Shown one piece after another: positions 36,841 through 48,882 of a DNA stretch of 64,000 nt. Below the pieces are notes generated by a model that was not told where the DNA came from, did no database searches, and saw only the letters and a program-made list of their open reading frames with translations. Origin of the DNA: Prunus persica (Eukaryota > Streptophyta > Magnoliopsida > Rosales > Rosaceae). The stretch's first letter is position 1. Each line of letters starts with the position of its first letter. The DNA is taken from contig NC_034010.1 in assembly GCF_000346465.2 (NCBI RefSeq), positions 5,234,894 through 5,298,893 on the forward strand, in the 5' to 3' direction. The translations under genes and the position numbers were made by a program.

Positions 36841-37384
36841 AGAGAGTCAGACAGTCAAAAAGTCAATTAATAACCTATTTGCATAGCCATTTTTAGGATT
36901 TTCCCGCCATCACATTCATTGATACAATTGTGATGAATTATTGACTAGTCACAGAAGGTCTCATCAGATACTTTTTCATTTTCCCACACCAAACTACCCC
37001 AAGTAATGTTATTAAAATGGAACCAATGATGATGGATTCTTATCCAACTAGTTGCCCTAATGAAATATAAATAAAATAATATATTTAAAGCAGTGTCCCC
37101 TCAATTTTCAGATTAATATTTGGTAGTGAAATATTATATTGCTTTTAGAGGTAAAAGGTGTCACAATTCTGACAGTACAGGTGTCCAGATTGAGACCAAA
37201 CTACTCACACACAGAAAAGAAGGATATAGTTCGATTTGGGAAGAGATGAAAGATAGCTGAGTGAGAAGTTTAGGGTTATGAGTGAAAGGGGTATGACTGA
37301 GAACTATGAGTGAGAAGGTATGAGTCCGAAGAGGTTGCAGTGAGAAGATCTGAGTGAGAAGAGGTACAAATGAGAAGATTCAAC
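36841..37384. other. Spacer between divergent F-box and GRF genes
   Basis: AT-rich, probably holding both promoters. Near 37245-37380 the purine-rich phrase gagtgagaag/gaggt recurs several times just upstream of the GRF gene (possibly its 5' leader). Confidence 0.4.
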
Positions 37385-37781
37385 ATGTCTTCGTCTTCAT
37401 CTCCCGCTCAAACAAATAGGTGTCAGTATTGTGGAGCTGCAATGGTACTTCGGGTTTCAAAATCAGATTAAAATCTAGGGAAGCCATTTTGGAAGTGCCT
37501 AACCTCCTATGTAAGTTTTCATTTCCAGAATATGTATGTGGGTGAAAAAAAACCTAGGTCTAACTCTGACAGAATTATTTTGCATATATGATGCCTGCAA
37601 TTAGGGAGCCACCAGTTGCAATGGATTCGAATGGGTTGATGTAACTTCCGCTGAAGCAGAACAAGAAGATGACACGTATGATGCTACGGTGCTGAATATG
37701 CTGAAGTCCATTAAGGACTTGATATTAGTTTTATTACTTGTATCAATTGTCATATTATTTGTTCTTTTAATGACCAATTAA
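37385..37781 (+). pseudogene. GRF zinc-finger / membrane protein gene, nonsense-interrupted
   Basis: Exon 1 (37385-37510) starts MSSSSSPAQTNRCQYCGAAM and holds the zf-GRF start CQYCG and the NLGKPFWKC motif, with a TAA between them (after RVSKSD). It ends at a GTAAGT donor. Exon 2 (37605-37781) reads GATSCNGFEWVDVTSAEAEQ, then a C-terminal hydrophobic segment (LILVLLLVSIVILFVLL) and stop. GRF fingers bind nucleic acid; plant genomes hold many short GRF-plus-transmembrane genes (At4g04775-like), often near Mutator-like elements. The stop makes it a likely pseudogene unless an alternative exon skips it. Confidence 0.7.
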
Positions 37782-38085
37782 GTGCACAGTTTCAAGGATT
37801 GTAAAAGTTCTCCCCAAAAAGACATGTTGCACGCACCACTAATGAGTTTTCAAACCCATTTTGTAATTTTTGTTCTTGAAATAGGTGGATTGACATTGAG
37901 TTTAAATTATTGTTTGAAACAAAAGCATTTATTTATCTGAAACCCAACAAAAACTTTCCAAAACTGACTTTAAAAAAATAAAGTTATACGAAGACGATAA
38001 AATCACAATATAGGGCCAATACGATGCAATAATAAGACAATACATTTTTTTTAAAATTGCATAATTATTCAATGTATGTAGATTG

Positions 38086-38590
38086 TTTATATGCGTATAC
38101 TTAAAGTTTATTGATTGTTTACTGCATGTATATCGCATGTTATTGGTCAGATATTGAATGTTTATTAAAGGTTTATTGATTGTTTACTGCATGTATTTCG
38201 CATGTTATTGCTCCGATATTGAATGTTTATTGAAGGTTTATTGATTGTTTACATGTTTATTGAAGGTTTATTGATTGATTACTGCATGTATTTCCCATGT
38301 TATTGAACTGATATTGAATGTTTATTGAAGGTTTATTGATTGTTTACATGTTTATTGAAGGTTTTTTGATTGTTAACTGCATGTATTTCGCATGTTATTG
38401 AACCGATATTGAATGTTTATTGAAGGTTTATTGATTGTTTACATGTTTATTGAAGGTTTATTAATTGTTTACTGCATGTATTTCGCATGTTATTGCTCCG
38501 ATATGGAATGATTATTGAAGGTTTATTGATTGTTTACTGCATGTATATCGCATGTTATTGCTCAAATATTGCATGTTTATTGGAGGCAAA
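38086..38590. repeat. AT-rich minisatellite
   Basis: The phrases gaaggtttattgattgttta, actgcatgtatttcgcatgt and tattgaatgtttatt alternate at least seven times. Short (about 37 bp) and long (about 65-70 bp) units are mixed. A related shorter TATTGC-GTCTGTTG repeat is at about 38720-38800. Confidence 0.9.
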
Positions 38591-38599
38591 AGTACTACT

Positions 38600-39916
38600 C
38601 AAGTAAGATTTAAGGGGGGAAACGGTCCTTATTCTTTCTTTTAGTAGGAAAAACAACTGTCAAGTAGAATTTCCTATTCATGAATACGACTTCATTATGG
38701 ATGGTGTAATTGAGGACTGATGTATATTGCATGTCTATTGCGTGTATATTGCTTGTCTGTTGTGTGTATATTGCTTGTCTGTTGCCTGTGTATTGTTGTT
38801 TATTTCCTTCGTAAGCAATAAACAATCAATACACACACAATAAACGGATGATATGCACGTAATATAGATGCAACAGACATGCAATATAGACGCACCAATA
38901 TACATTACTTTTACGCTACTAAGCTGCCCAAAACCAATAAAATAAAGAAAATCAACGAATTTATTAACCGATTATAAAGGAGAGAGGGATTCAAACCCGA
39001 GGGGCGGTACGAAACCAATAGGGAGTTTTTATAGCATTGCACCTGGAGACATTTTTTCATGTGTTTCTATAAAGAGGGCATGGTTGAATAAAAATTGGAG
39101 GCGAGGGTATAGCCGCCTATTCCCCTTCAGAATGACCTGGTTAAGATGCAACCCATTGTGATTAAGTCAAGGCATATTAAACGGCTTAAAGATTGGGATA
39201 TGATATTGGGAATGGTGGCTTGGATAAATCATGACATATCACTTTCCAATGATGTAATACAGTTAAAAAGCCATCAGTCCCCAGTCACATATGCATTCTT
39301 CAAATCCCAATTCACATATGCAGTCTTCAAATCCCAATTCAATGCTGTTTGGTTAAAGTTATGTAAATGTCGTGAAGGAGTTAGACTAATATTACACAGA
39401 TGTTTGTTTCATTAAATCCAAAAAAACTTTACACTCTAGATGCACATTCTATGTATGGGAATGGCATGTGCCTAACTTCAAAAACGCATATGCTTATCCA
39501 TTTAAATTGCCCATGTGCAATAGATTTATAGATCCATTTATTTTTCTCCTTCCCAAGCCTCTGCATCTCCATTTCAGATTCTTCATTTTTCTGTCTATGC
39601 TCTGCATCCAGCTACCATATACATTTAGCCCAATATGAGAATAAACATAGCTTAGTATCACACTAATCGAAATGAAAGCATGCATCCGCTATAATATTTG
39701 CCACTATTTTGGTTCTAATTGTTATTGTCCAATAACTTTAACCTAAAATTATGTACAAAACTACACTAAGATTGAGAAAGACGAAGAAGAATTGAGGAGC
39801 AGAGGTAGAATTAGAAAAGGACCCGTGGGTTTGTATTGTGTATTTACATGAGTTTCAAATTGGAGATTCCCAAAACCAATTTAATCATCATGTACCTAAA
39901 CCAAGTTTAACCAATA
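38600..39916. other. Spacer downstream of the Ulp1-like gene
   Basis: It contains a small repeat (gtatattgcttgtctgttg, about 38745-38780), a short tandem (cacatatgcattcttcaaatcccaattcacatatgcagtc..., about 39285-39345) and otherwise no recognised gene. Confidence 0.4.
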
Positions 39917-42900
39917 TCATGGCATGTAAGCATTTCCCCATAATATCTCTACAGCCAACTTCAACCGGAAAAAGGGCATGTTCTGCGAGGTGCAAGTAGC
40001 TAACGGAATCTCAGCGCTCAAAAGCTCAATGTACTTCAACACAAACATGCCACAATCGCCTCTGAAGCAAAACAAGAACTCGATCAATTCAAGTAATGAC
40101 ATTCAAATGTAATCGACAATTTAAAGTAATAAAATTGAATAAAAAGTTGTGCTCACTGATTAGACTGTTGTGGAACATCCACACGTTCTATTGGCCACCG
40201 ATACCACCAATCTTGGCTGCAATTGTTTGCGTAAACACCTTCTTCATAAAAGTCGAAGGTGTTGAGAAGATTTGGAATCGTAATTGAAAGCAGGGCGAGT
40301 TCTTCCTTTAAGATCTCACCTAGAATAAGTGAAACCATTGAATCGTACACCTTGATTTCACACTTAACCAGATCAATCATTAGAGCCACCCAATGCTTAT
40401 ACTTCGTCAGCATACAAGGGGCATACACCTTGTACACGTTCTGCCAATCCATCCCACACGCGGGAACCTTGCCATTTACAACGTTCAGTAAACTGTTTCT
40501 AATTTTCCATCCAACCTGCTCTTTTTTTCTTTTATTATCCGCAAAGCAAGTATGGATGTGTTTTTGCGAAATAGAAAACAATTAAAGGTTAAACACATCC
40601 ACAAAGCAAGTATGAATAATTTGTAATTATTAACTACACTTGGTCAAGGCCTATGACATACCATAAAAAATAAATCGGTCGTTGTCCAGTCCGATATTTC
40701 TACAGCCTCCAACTCTTGTTGTCGCTTCCAGATGAGATACAACCTCAAATCAATGTGCTGCACATGTTTTTCTTGTCAATCTCATAATCTATGTACATTA
40801 AAACAAATGCATAATCAATTAAACTTACATCTCCATTCAGCCAACCGTCAGCTTTGACGAGAGATGCGAAGAATTCAATCTCAGCTTCCACGTTACCAAA
40901 TTGCATCACTAAACTGTGAATATAAAAAAGTTTTAGAACACAACAATTAAAAAATATATACACATATATACACTCATGCCTTCTATCTCAAAAAACAAGG
41001 GACTTACTTGGGTTATGGCACCATTCCCAACAAAGTTTCAGCAATTTCACCATATCATTATGCAGAATCGCCTTCATTGGGTCTAACATCCGAAGTCGGA
41101 TTGTCTCTGGCACAGATTTTTTCACCAATTCACTAGCTTCAATGATCTTCCACATAGGAATAATCCTCTTCCTCTTCCTTAATTGGACCCATTGTTCTAT
41201 AGCTTTACCTTCATCATTCAACCAAACGTGCAACTGAGATAACACAGCTATAGGTTGGTCCAAATTATTGTCCCCGAGAGTAAACTCAACCTTTGTCCCC
41301 TCCATGCTCTCGCCAATGTCATCGCCAAGCAACATAACTTCATCATCCTCTTCCTTACATTGGTTTTTTTGCACTTCCTTTTCCTCACTTCTTTGTCTTT
41401 TCACTTCCTTGTCCTCCCTTCTTTTTCTTTGCGGATCCTCTCTCTCATTGCTTTTTCTTTGCAGTTCCTCTCCCTCACTGCTTTTTCTTTTCACTTCCTC
41501 TCCCTCACTGTTCTTTCTTTGCGCTTCCTCTCCCTTGCTGCTTTTTGTTTTCACTTGCTCTCCCTTGCTTCTTTTCCTTTGAGCTTCCTCTGCCTCACTT
41601 GGTTTTCTTTGCACTTCACCCCCTTCAATTCCCTCCTCTTCCTTTTCCTCTCCCTCATTTCTATTACTTGGCCCTTCACCCCCTTCAATCCCCTCATCTT
41701 CCTTTTCCTCTCCCTCATGTCTGTTACTTGGCCCTTCATCCCATTGCATGCCATCCACTTCCTCATATCCCTTAACTAGATGTGACACGACACAACGATT
41801 TGTCTTCTCTTTCAGTAAAGCTAGGTCCTTCCTTACTTCCTGCTCAAACTAAGGACCTAAACAATGGTCCAAAAGTTTTTCCATCCGTATGACCTTTAAC
41901 TTAAGGACGTCCTTTTCCCGTTTTACTTGAAACAACTCGGACCTCAACAAGCTTACCACCTTGTTCAACTCATCAAGGTCAGCACATGAAGAAGGAATTG
42001 ACTCTGCCGAGACAACAGCAGGGTGATCCTGTGGCCAACTCCAATATGGTTGTCTCATTTCCTCTTCACTCGGACGTAGCGCCCGCAACTGAACTGACTG
42101 TTTCATAATACAGATAAGATTTATATTTAGTCATTCTACTTAATAATTTCATTGAATGTTATAAAAAGTTTCAAGGGCTGCAAACCAAACCTCTTTGCTA
42201 TGGAAAAAATAATTGTTCAACTTTCTCATCTTGGGAACAGACGTAGTAGTTCTCCATCGCAAAATACACAGCTGTTGGATCAACAACCTTACAGTAATTC
42301 AGGTCCGCCATTCTAGGAATTAATTCATATACCCAAATCTACATAATTCACAGGACAAAAGTCATTATTTAAGTTTTAAAGTCCACAAAGCAAAATTGAC
42401 ATGACCATTATTACCATGTACCTGGAAAGCATACGTGAAACCTTTAAAACTCCAGCCACCCATTTGCACTTCACCATGCTTATCCTTCTTGCCCTTCTCA
42501 TTTCTCCAGCTTGTTCTCGTTACCTTACTTTTCCCCTTCCCTCTCCCCTCTTCATTTTCAAAGCTTTTCATATACTTTGTTGGTGCAGAAAATAGACTGT
42601 CTTGGGTTTTGTCAAAGGACACCGAACCCCACGGATACCTGTTGAACGCATCCAAGTCCTCTATAATGTTCAAATGCTTGTCCCTTCCCAAAACCACTAA
42701 CTCAGCAAAGTAAACAAGAGCTAGCTTGTAGATGTCATCTTCCTCTGTGCACCTCAGAAATGCTTCTTCTAAAGCATTACATGTAATTCCTTCGTCTATA
42801 AAATATCTTTTATGAAGTCTAATTTCATCACTTTCTCCACTGGAAACTTCAGGCACTTCCCAAAAATGAAGCCCGGTGATCAAACAAAAATCCTAACGAG

Positions 42901-43186
42901 TGAACTGAGCAACGTCGCACCCTATTAAGAAACTCAGTCCATCCAAGTCTTTCACACCCTGCCTCGCTACTGGACGCAACACAACACCATGCACAATCTG
43001 CCCGCTAAACTGAATCTTATCTATATTCAAAAGATGGCCAAAGCATGATGTCTTGAATTGTTCTAATTGTTCGACACTCAACTTCGCTCGAATTACAGCT
43101 AGGGATGAATTTGCATGTGAGTAGTTGTTCACCCGTCACGAATATGCCTCTGACTCTGGCCATACCAGCTCCTCGTTGGATCCCAT
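39917..43186 (-). pseudogene. DUF1985-Ulp1 (C48) protease gene of Mutator-like origin, decayed
   Basis: Seven exons can be traced on the minus strand: 43186-42422, 42338-about 42190, about 42115-41008, 40908-40829, 40757-40662, about 40570-40157 and 40061-39917. Exon 1 encodes DUF1985 (FKTSCFGHLL, KLALVYFAELVVLGRDKH, DAFNRYPWGSVSF, continuing as IWVYELIPRM in exon 2). Exon 3 holds LRALRPSEEEMRQPYWSWPQ and a long Lys/Glu repeat tract (units like GEEVKRKSSE). Exons 6-7 carry the C48 cysteine-protease core: His in KHWVALMIDL, Asp in KVYDSM and Cys in GDCGMFVLKYIE. That is the SUMO/ubiquitin-like protease fold. Three in-frame stops (TGA at codon 17, TAG before DFCLITGL, TAG at 41849-41851) break the reading frame. 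DUF1985 with Ulp1 is typical of genes carried by Mutator-like elements; I found no flanking terminal repeats. Confidence 0.8.
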
Positions 43187-45477
43187 TTCCTGAAATACAA
43201 GATGAAATAACGTAAACACATATACTACCACGTATTTGCATAATCATATTGGTATTTACACAACTGGTCAACCAAGCACATTACAAATTTTACAAAGTAC
43301 CTGCGCATAGGGATTACTGACCACATGCTTTAACATCATCAAAGCAATATGACAAATTTTGTGCAAATACCTGTTACTGCAATGATTCTGTGAATTACAA
43401 GCAATAGCATGTGTTTTATTTATGGATCCAAACTCCAATCAATGGTTGATGCATGAGTGAGTGTGAGTGCAATCTAGGCAAGTTCTGCACTTCACACACG
43501 TGACAATTATTGTCATCTCATACACAACACAAAATAAATAAATAAATAAGAAAGATGGTGGAAGGAAGCAAAGTAAAGCATCTGCTCTGCTAAGCCATTG
43601 CCACATCCTTCTTTCTCTTCTAGCTTTTTCTTTAGTCAGCCACAATCGTCATAGATCAACCTTTATTTCAAATGCTTTGCACTTTTATTCATGAATTTCT
43701 TATTATCTGTTCTCATTTTTCACAGGCAAATTTAGTAACAAAGGAAATAATATTTATTTCAAAAAATATATATATTCTAGCGCCAGATAGATAATCTGCA
43801 CTCTGCATTGCTTTAAATGTGGAAGGTTTTGAGGGCCTCCTCCAATTCAACACCATTATCTTATTCATATCATTATTGACATGTTATTGACTTGATTTTC
43901 ATTCGTTTTTTAACATATACCCAAGCAAAAATTAATATGCAAGTGAAGCACAAAGAAGAGATGTCAAATCCAACAACATTCAGGGTATAAATTGGGTAAA
44001 ACCATTACTCTAACCCTAAACTCAAATTCCATAAATTACTCACCAAATGCTGGTTATTGAACAATCGCAAGGTGTCTATGCGGGGTCTTTATGCGGCTTT
44101 GCTCCACAATTGGAACCTATCACTTCCAACGAATACGGTTTCTCTCCTTCCCCTTCCACTGCTTCGCCCCATCATTGTTTCGGAATCCACCCCTTTGCCC
44201 CTTCCACTCAAAATAAATACTTTTTCACGGTTTGGAGAACGGAGTTGTGTTCAACCGTTGCCTTCAGCCGTCGTTAACCATTGCCTTCAACGGTTTCTCA
44301 GAGCTATGGGTTTTAGAGCAATGGGTTTTTTTTGTTCAAACTTCAAACTTGCCATTTTTTTTTTGGGGGACCAACTTCAGTGCTGGATATTAAATTCGGG
44401 TTTGGGTTCCTCACCTACCCAATTGTAAAACTTTATCTCAATTCTCCCTAGCCATTGGATTGATCTGATGGCCAAAAAGTGAACCTCTTATAACTTACCC
44501 CTCATAACTTGCCACTCATTATAGTCTGAGCACTGTTGGGGATGATTTGGTCATTTGGTGTCCAGCACTGGTTGACCCATATCTTCCTGTTTTTTTTCAC
44601 CACTTGCCACCTTGTATTAATGAGGATAAAAACAAGATAAGTACAATGCCAGGCTCAGTGTTCGTTTCAACCCAGATTACTCTCGTTACAAATTTGGTTC
44701 AAAATAGGCCAACCAAGCAGAATTCAAGTCTCTCATAAAATGAAAACCTCAACAAACTTTCAGAGAGGCCTTGATGTCTAAGAATCATCAGAACAAGTCG
44801 TATGTGATCCACAATTAAGCAGAACAGAGCTGAAGTACAATTTTGGGACAAAAAACATCAATCCAACCACTTCCAATCCAATCCAGACTGAAGAAATTCC
44901 AGTCCAGCCCGTCCAACAAGCCACTCCATGACTAAAATAGATTGAAGCTTTGCCAATCTCAACATTGGTATTAATTTCCAGCTGAACCTCATCAGTTGAA
45001 GGTGCTGACATTCGAATCTAGTACAGAAGCATCCAGTCCAGCCTAAATCACAGGCGACGAACAAGCAAAAATCGAGACCCAATGTTCTGTTGTCTTTTCA
45101 GACGTGGCAGTCTTCTTTTGTTGTAAATTATGCAATAGGCAGTTCTTTTTTGAAACAATTTGATTTATGTTTCAATACTCATTTTGGCCAGAACTACTAG
45201 TTTTATTGTGAAAAATTTGTGAAGTCCTCACCAGTCTGGGGCAAGAAAAGAACTTACTTGGGAGATATTCTCTCCCAAATGCACAATCACTTGTTTAAAG
45301 TCAATAACTTGGGGCGAAAGTTATCTATTTTTCATAAGTTTGTTAGGGTCTTGACTGCTAATAGTGGCACTCTCGCATACGAAAGAAAGTTGACTTGTCG
45401 ACCACAATGATTTTCAGGCCAATGGGGAATTTTATGCTACCATCAAAGGAGCTAAATCAAAACGGGTGAATAGGGTT
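43187..45477. other. Long spacer, no gene recognised
   Basis: It includes the probable promoter side of the Ulp1-like gene and AT-rich DNA. Two open frames near 44050-44430 and one near 44780-45080 show no family resemblance on either strand. Nothing supported. Confidence 0.4.
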
Positions 45478-45760
45478 ATAACAAAAGTCCAAAAGTTTTA
45501 GGCAGTAATAATTTCACTCGACGACTCCAAGTAAATAAACATCAACTCAAAGTTCTGAATAGCCTTCAAAACTGAACAAGAAGATCCAAAACCCACAAAT
45601 TACACTTGGTCCGAATCATTTGCAAAGACTTGAAACATGGCTTTGGTTGGGGAGGCTTTTCTCTCTGCTTCCGCGCAGTTTCTATGCGACAAGATTGGTT
45701 CCGGCTAGTTCACCGTACTCGTTCTGGGGAAAAAAGTGGACGAGTCAGTTGTGAAGAAAC
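45478..45760 (+). pseudogene. Orphan NLR 5' end, copy 1
   Basis: It has the leader words aaaagtccaaaagttttagg, cactcgacgactccaagtaa, then ATG at 45636 with MALVGEAFLSASAQFLCDKI, nearly the first 20 codons of the intact NLR. A TAG follows soon after (GSG-stop). A stretch still resembling gaaactgaagataac follows, then the sequence jumps to a flank block shared with 27840-27960. Only the very start of the gene is present. Confidence 0.8.
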
Positions 45761-46427
45761 TAAGCATAACCCTCATTTTACCATTATTTCCTTGTTCAGT
45801 TTTTATATATTGTTATGAACGTGTTCTTCCTTGTTATCACATTATTATGGTTCCACTTAAGCGAATTAGAAGAGACTTGGGAGTCAGGACATTAAAATTA
45901 GAGTGATACACACACGATTGATCGTAACATTTCTATGAAAATTGTTGAGCGTGAACAAGCAGCATTTGTCCTTTCTTAATTCCAAAGCTGAGTTCTTGAG
46001 GGAGCCAGCTTTGCATTTGTCCTTTCCATTGAAGGAGCAGGCCTTTCAAAATTTGCTTCGAAACTATTTAATTGGAAATCTGCCGTACAATGAACGAAGG
46101 AATTATGGTTCATGCAATATGGCCAATATATGGTCAGAAAATAGTCTTGCCTTGAATTGTAGCCTTTGTTTCTTGAAAATATGTTGGTCCTTCCTATTTA
46201 TATCATTCCCCATTGGGGACTACCTAAGCTTTACCCAATTCGACATTTCAAGGTAGCTGCTGAAAAAGCAAGCCCTTCTTTCATGTCTTAAGTTTTAGGG
46301 ATTAACTGTCCAGGATTGAATTCATTTTCAGAACAAATGAACTTCCTTTTCAGAACAAATGAACTTCCTTTTGCTTCAAAAAGAAAGTTTTAGCTGCATT
46401 CTTGGGACAATCCTCCATGGGGGAGAG

Positions 46428-46540
46428 CAGATATAGGAGGAGATTAATGTCTGGAAAAATTATACAGTGGTACTGTAATACCACACGACACTTGCCATGT
46501 CTCAAGACACGTAGTATTACATCTATTAAACTGAAAATAG
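46428..46540. repeat. Dispersed repeat, copy 2 (partner at 6590-6705)
   Basis: gagagcagatataggagg, gattaatgtctggaaaaatt, acagtggtactgtaatacca and cacttgcca match the copy near 6590, with substitutions. Confidence 0.6.
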
Positions 46541-46583
46541 TACGTAGTATTATATCTCCAAATCATTTTTAAAGAATCGAAAA

Positions 46584-46655
46584 ATGGCTTTGGTTGGAGA
46601 GGCTTTTCTCTCCGCTTCCGTGAAGGTGCTGTGCGACAAGATTGATTCTCATTAT
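46584..46655 (+). pseudogene. Orphan NLR 5' end, copy 2, cut by a copia fragment
   Basis: ATG at 46584 begins MALVGEAFLSASVKVLCDKI, matching the NLR N-terminus. Homology stops near 46655 (ttgattctcat), some 50 bp before the repeat shared with 57723. Only about 24 codons remain. Confidence 0.82.
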
Positions 46656-46702
46656 TGTGCGCAACACTCTAAAACCTTATCGTTGATGGACTATGCAATT
46701 AT

Positions 46703-47450
46703 CATACATAAGTCACGCAAAGATAAAATACACACAAGACCAAACAGTAAACACACACATAAAGAATAAAAGAATTTATAGAAGTTCATCATTGTGCCCA
46801 CATCCTCTTAGTGACCCCAAGAAATTCACTAATACGAAAGAACCCCTTTGGCTCTCTTTTCTCTCACCTTTGGCTCAAACCCAATTTGATTCCTTAGCTT
46901 TCTCACGTTACAATAGCCTAACGCTAAAGTGCCTATTTATATGTCATAGGGCTTTAGTACAATTATACAAGGAATAGGAAACTTAAAGGACCCCAAAACT
47001 AAGAGAAAATTTGTCCTGATTCGCCAGGGATACGCACTGGATTTGTGTGTCCCGTTTTGAAGACCTCCACCTCAATCTTCAGCATGTAACAAGATTGAGC
47101 AAGCTTAAACAGTGTCTGAACTTCTCAGTTGTGACTGGCATGGTCAAGCAATCTGAAGTGTTCTCATCCATATGAACCTTCTCTTTTGCAATGTCCCTAT
47201 CATTCCCCCAATATTTTATCCGGTGATACCATACATCAATATGCTTAGACCTTCTGTGAAACACTTGATTCTTGACTATATGTATGGCACTTTGACTATT
47301 ACTTTGTATCACCACCAAGTCTTGAGCTATCCCAAACTCTTTAGCCAATTTTGTCAACCATAACGCTTCCTTAGAAGCCTCCATTAGGGCCATATACTCT
47401 GCTTCGGTAGTAGACAAAGCAATGACAGAGTGTAGCACTGCTCTTCAACT
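46703..47450 (-). mobile_element. Ty1/copia 3'-end fragment, minus strand
   Basis: From catacataagtcacgcaaag it matches the fragment at 57723-58532. 46703-about 47045 is LTR-like. Then the sequence goes directly to the end of pol: the frame 47438-47079 reads VIALSTTEAEYMALMEASKE, SNSQSAIHIVKNQVFHRRSK and KVHMDENTSDCLTMPVTTEK, the RNase H end of copia. Compared with copy 2, about 280 bp around the LTR start and PPT are missing. The 5' portion of the element is absent. Confidence 0.85.
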
Positions 47451-47764
47451 ATTCAGTTCTCCACCACAAGTAAAACAGTGGATATCAATACATAATCAAT
47501 CTAAAAATGTACCAAATTATTTTTTTGCTATATTTTTGGTTTCATGTATGCTCTCATGAGTTATCATATACAAAAGATAAATATTAGAAGCAATTCCCTT
47601 TTGGTTATACACTACTTTGATAAATATTAAAAGATGATACTATTCATAAAATAAACAAAAAAGTATATAAACTCTATGATAATAGTCTTATGAAACAAGT
47701 CATTAAGCATCTGTTGAGCTCTATGAATTGAATAACCAGTTGTGTCTCAACATATTATAGAATA

Positions 47765-48010
47765 TTCGTCGAATGTTACATATATTCAATGTTTCCATAC
47801 ATTTCAAAAATTTTGACAAGCAAACGCTCATTGAAGTTCAATATGAAATCTTCTGAGGTTGTCTATGCTATGGGATGAGCTGCTCATGTTACCATTATTT
47901 CCATGTTCTGTTTTTATAGATTGTTATGACCCTTCCCTTCCTTGTTACCATGAAATCTTCCTTGTTATGCCTTCACTTAAGCAAATTAGAAGACACTTTG
48001 GAGTTGGGAT
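47765..48010 (+). repeat. Dispersed NLR-flank duplicate (partner at 27722-27970)
   Basis: gaatgttacatatattcaat, gaaatcttctgaggttgtct and gggatgagctgctcatgtt are shared with copy D in the same order and orientation, with only scattered differences. LARD-2 inserted about 80 bp beyond. Confidence 0.85.
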
Positions 48011-48091
48011 ATTAAAAGTAGAATGCTACATGCACATCATAACATCTCTCTTAAAAAAATTTAGCGTTAACAAGTAAATAAACATGCACTC

Positions 48092-48261
48092 TGTTATAAA
48101 TGTAGAGAAGAATTGGAATGGAGAGAAGTATAGAAACTGAATTTCTCTTCTATTGATGTGTGTTTCCAATCTCATCTGTGTGTATAATACAAGTAGAGGG
48201 AGAAGCCTATTTATAGGCAAGTAGAGGTGTAGAGGTGGGCTCCACCATATATTTTACAACA
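48092..48261 (-). repeat. LARD-2 LTR (3' LTR of the minus-strand element)
   Basis: TGTTATAAATGTAGAG to TATTTTACAACA on the + strand. It includes GCCTATTTATAGGC, the TATA palindrome read from the other side. No difference seen from the right LTR. Confidence 0.93.
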
Positions 48262-48289
48262 CTCCCCCTTGGAGACCACAAATGATACA

Positions 48290-48882
48290 GAATATGTCTC
48301 GTTAAAAACCTTGCCAGTAAAAACCCAGTGGGACAAAAACTGGTCAAAAGGAAAAAGAGTACATAATCATGTGTAACATAAAATTCAATGTATATTGATG
48401 CGCGTGCGACACTGCCTCGTTAAAACTTTGCCATGAAAAATCCAGTGGGATAAAAACCTGGACGAAGGAAAAAGAGTACAGTGTTTGAAGATCTTTATTG
48501 ATAGCACGCTCCCCCTGATAGTTGGCAAAATATCTTTAAGTCATACTGTTGATCACCTTTCTGAATATCGTAGTTGACACTGCTTCTGTGAGTCAATCTT
48601 GAGCGACACTGCCTCGTTAAAACCTTACCAGGAAAAACCCAGTGGGATAAAAACCTGGATGAAGGAAAAAGAGTACAGTGTATGGAGGTCTTTATTAAAA
48701 CCACGCTCCCTGTTGTGAATATCTCCCCCTGAAAAATTTCATGACTAGCTTTTCCAGTATGCGACCATAAAAATTTTCATAGTATACCCTAAACCCTTGA
48801 GCGACACTGCCTCGTTAAAACCTTACCAGGAAAAACCCAATGGGATAAAAACCTGGATGAAGGAAAAAGAGTACAGTGTGGA
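48290..48882 (-). repeat. Four tandem copies of the pre-polypurine-tract block
   Basis: The ~80-bp block gcgacactgcctcgttaaaa, ccttaccaggaaaaacccag, tgggataaaaacctgg, gaaggaaaaagagtacagtg occurs at about 48290-48372, 48404-48482, 48602-48681 and 48799-48881. Ty1/copia elements of plants commonly have one such block before the 3' LTR. Between copies lie further ctccccctg runs (about 48509, 48722), so polypurine-tract-like sequences are also multiplied. LARD-1 has one degenerate copy. Confidence 0.88.

Noticed and set aside
38086..38590. Possible CRISPR-like array (repeats with spacers)
   Set aside because: Units are direct variants of each other without unique spacers, and the DNA is plant nuclear.
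41255..41779. 174-codon + strand frame, Leu/Ser/Phe-rich
   Set aside because: Antisense of the Lys/Glu repeat tract in the Ulp1-like gene.
44050..45080. Several 60-120-codon frames on both strands
   Set aside because: No recognisable domain, codon pattern or splice support; left as spacer.
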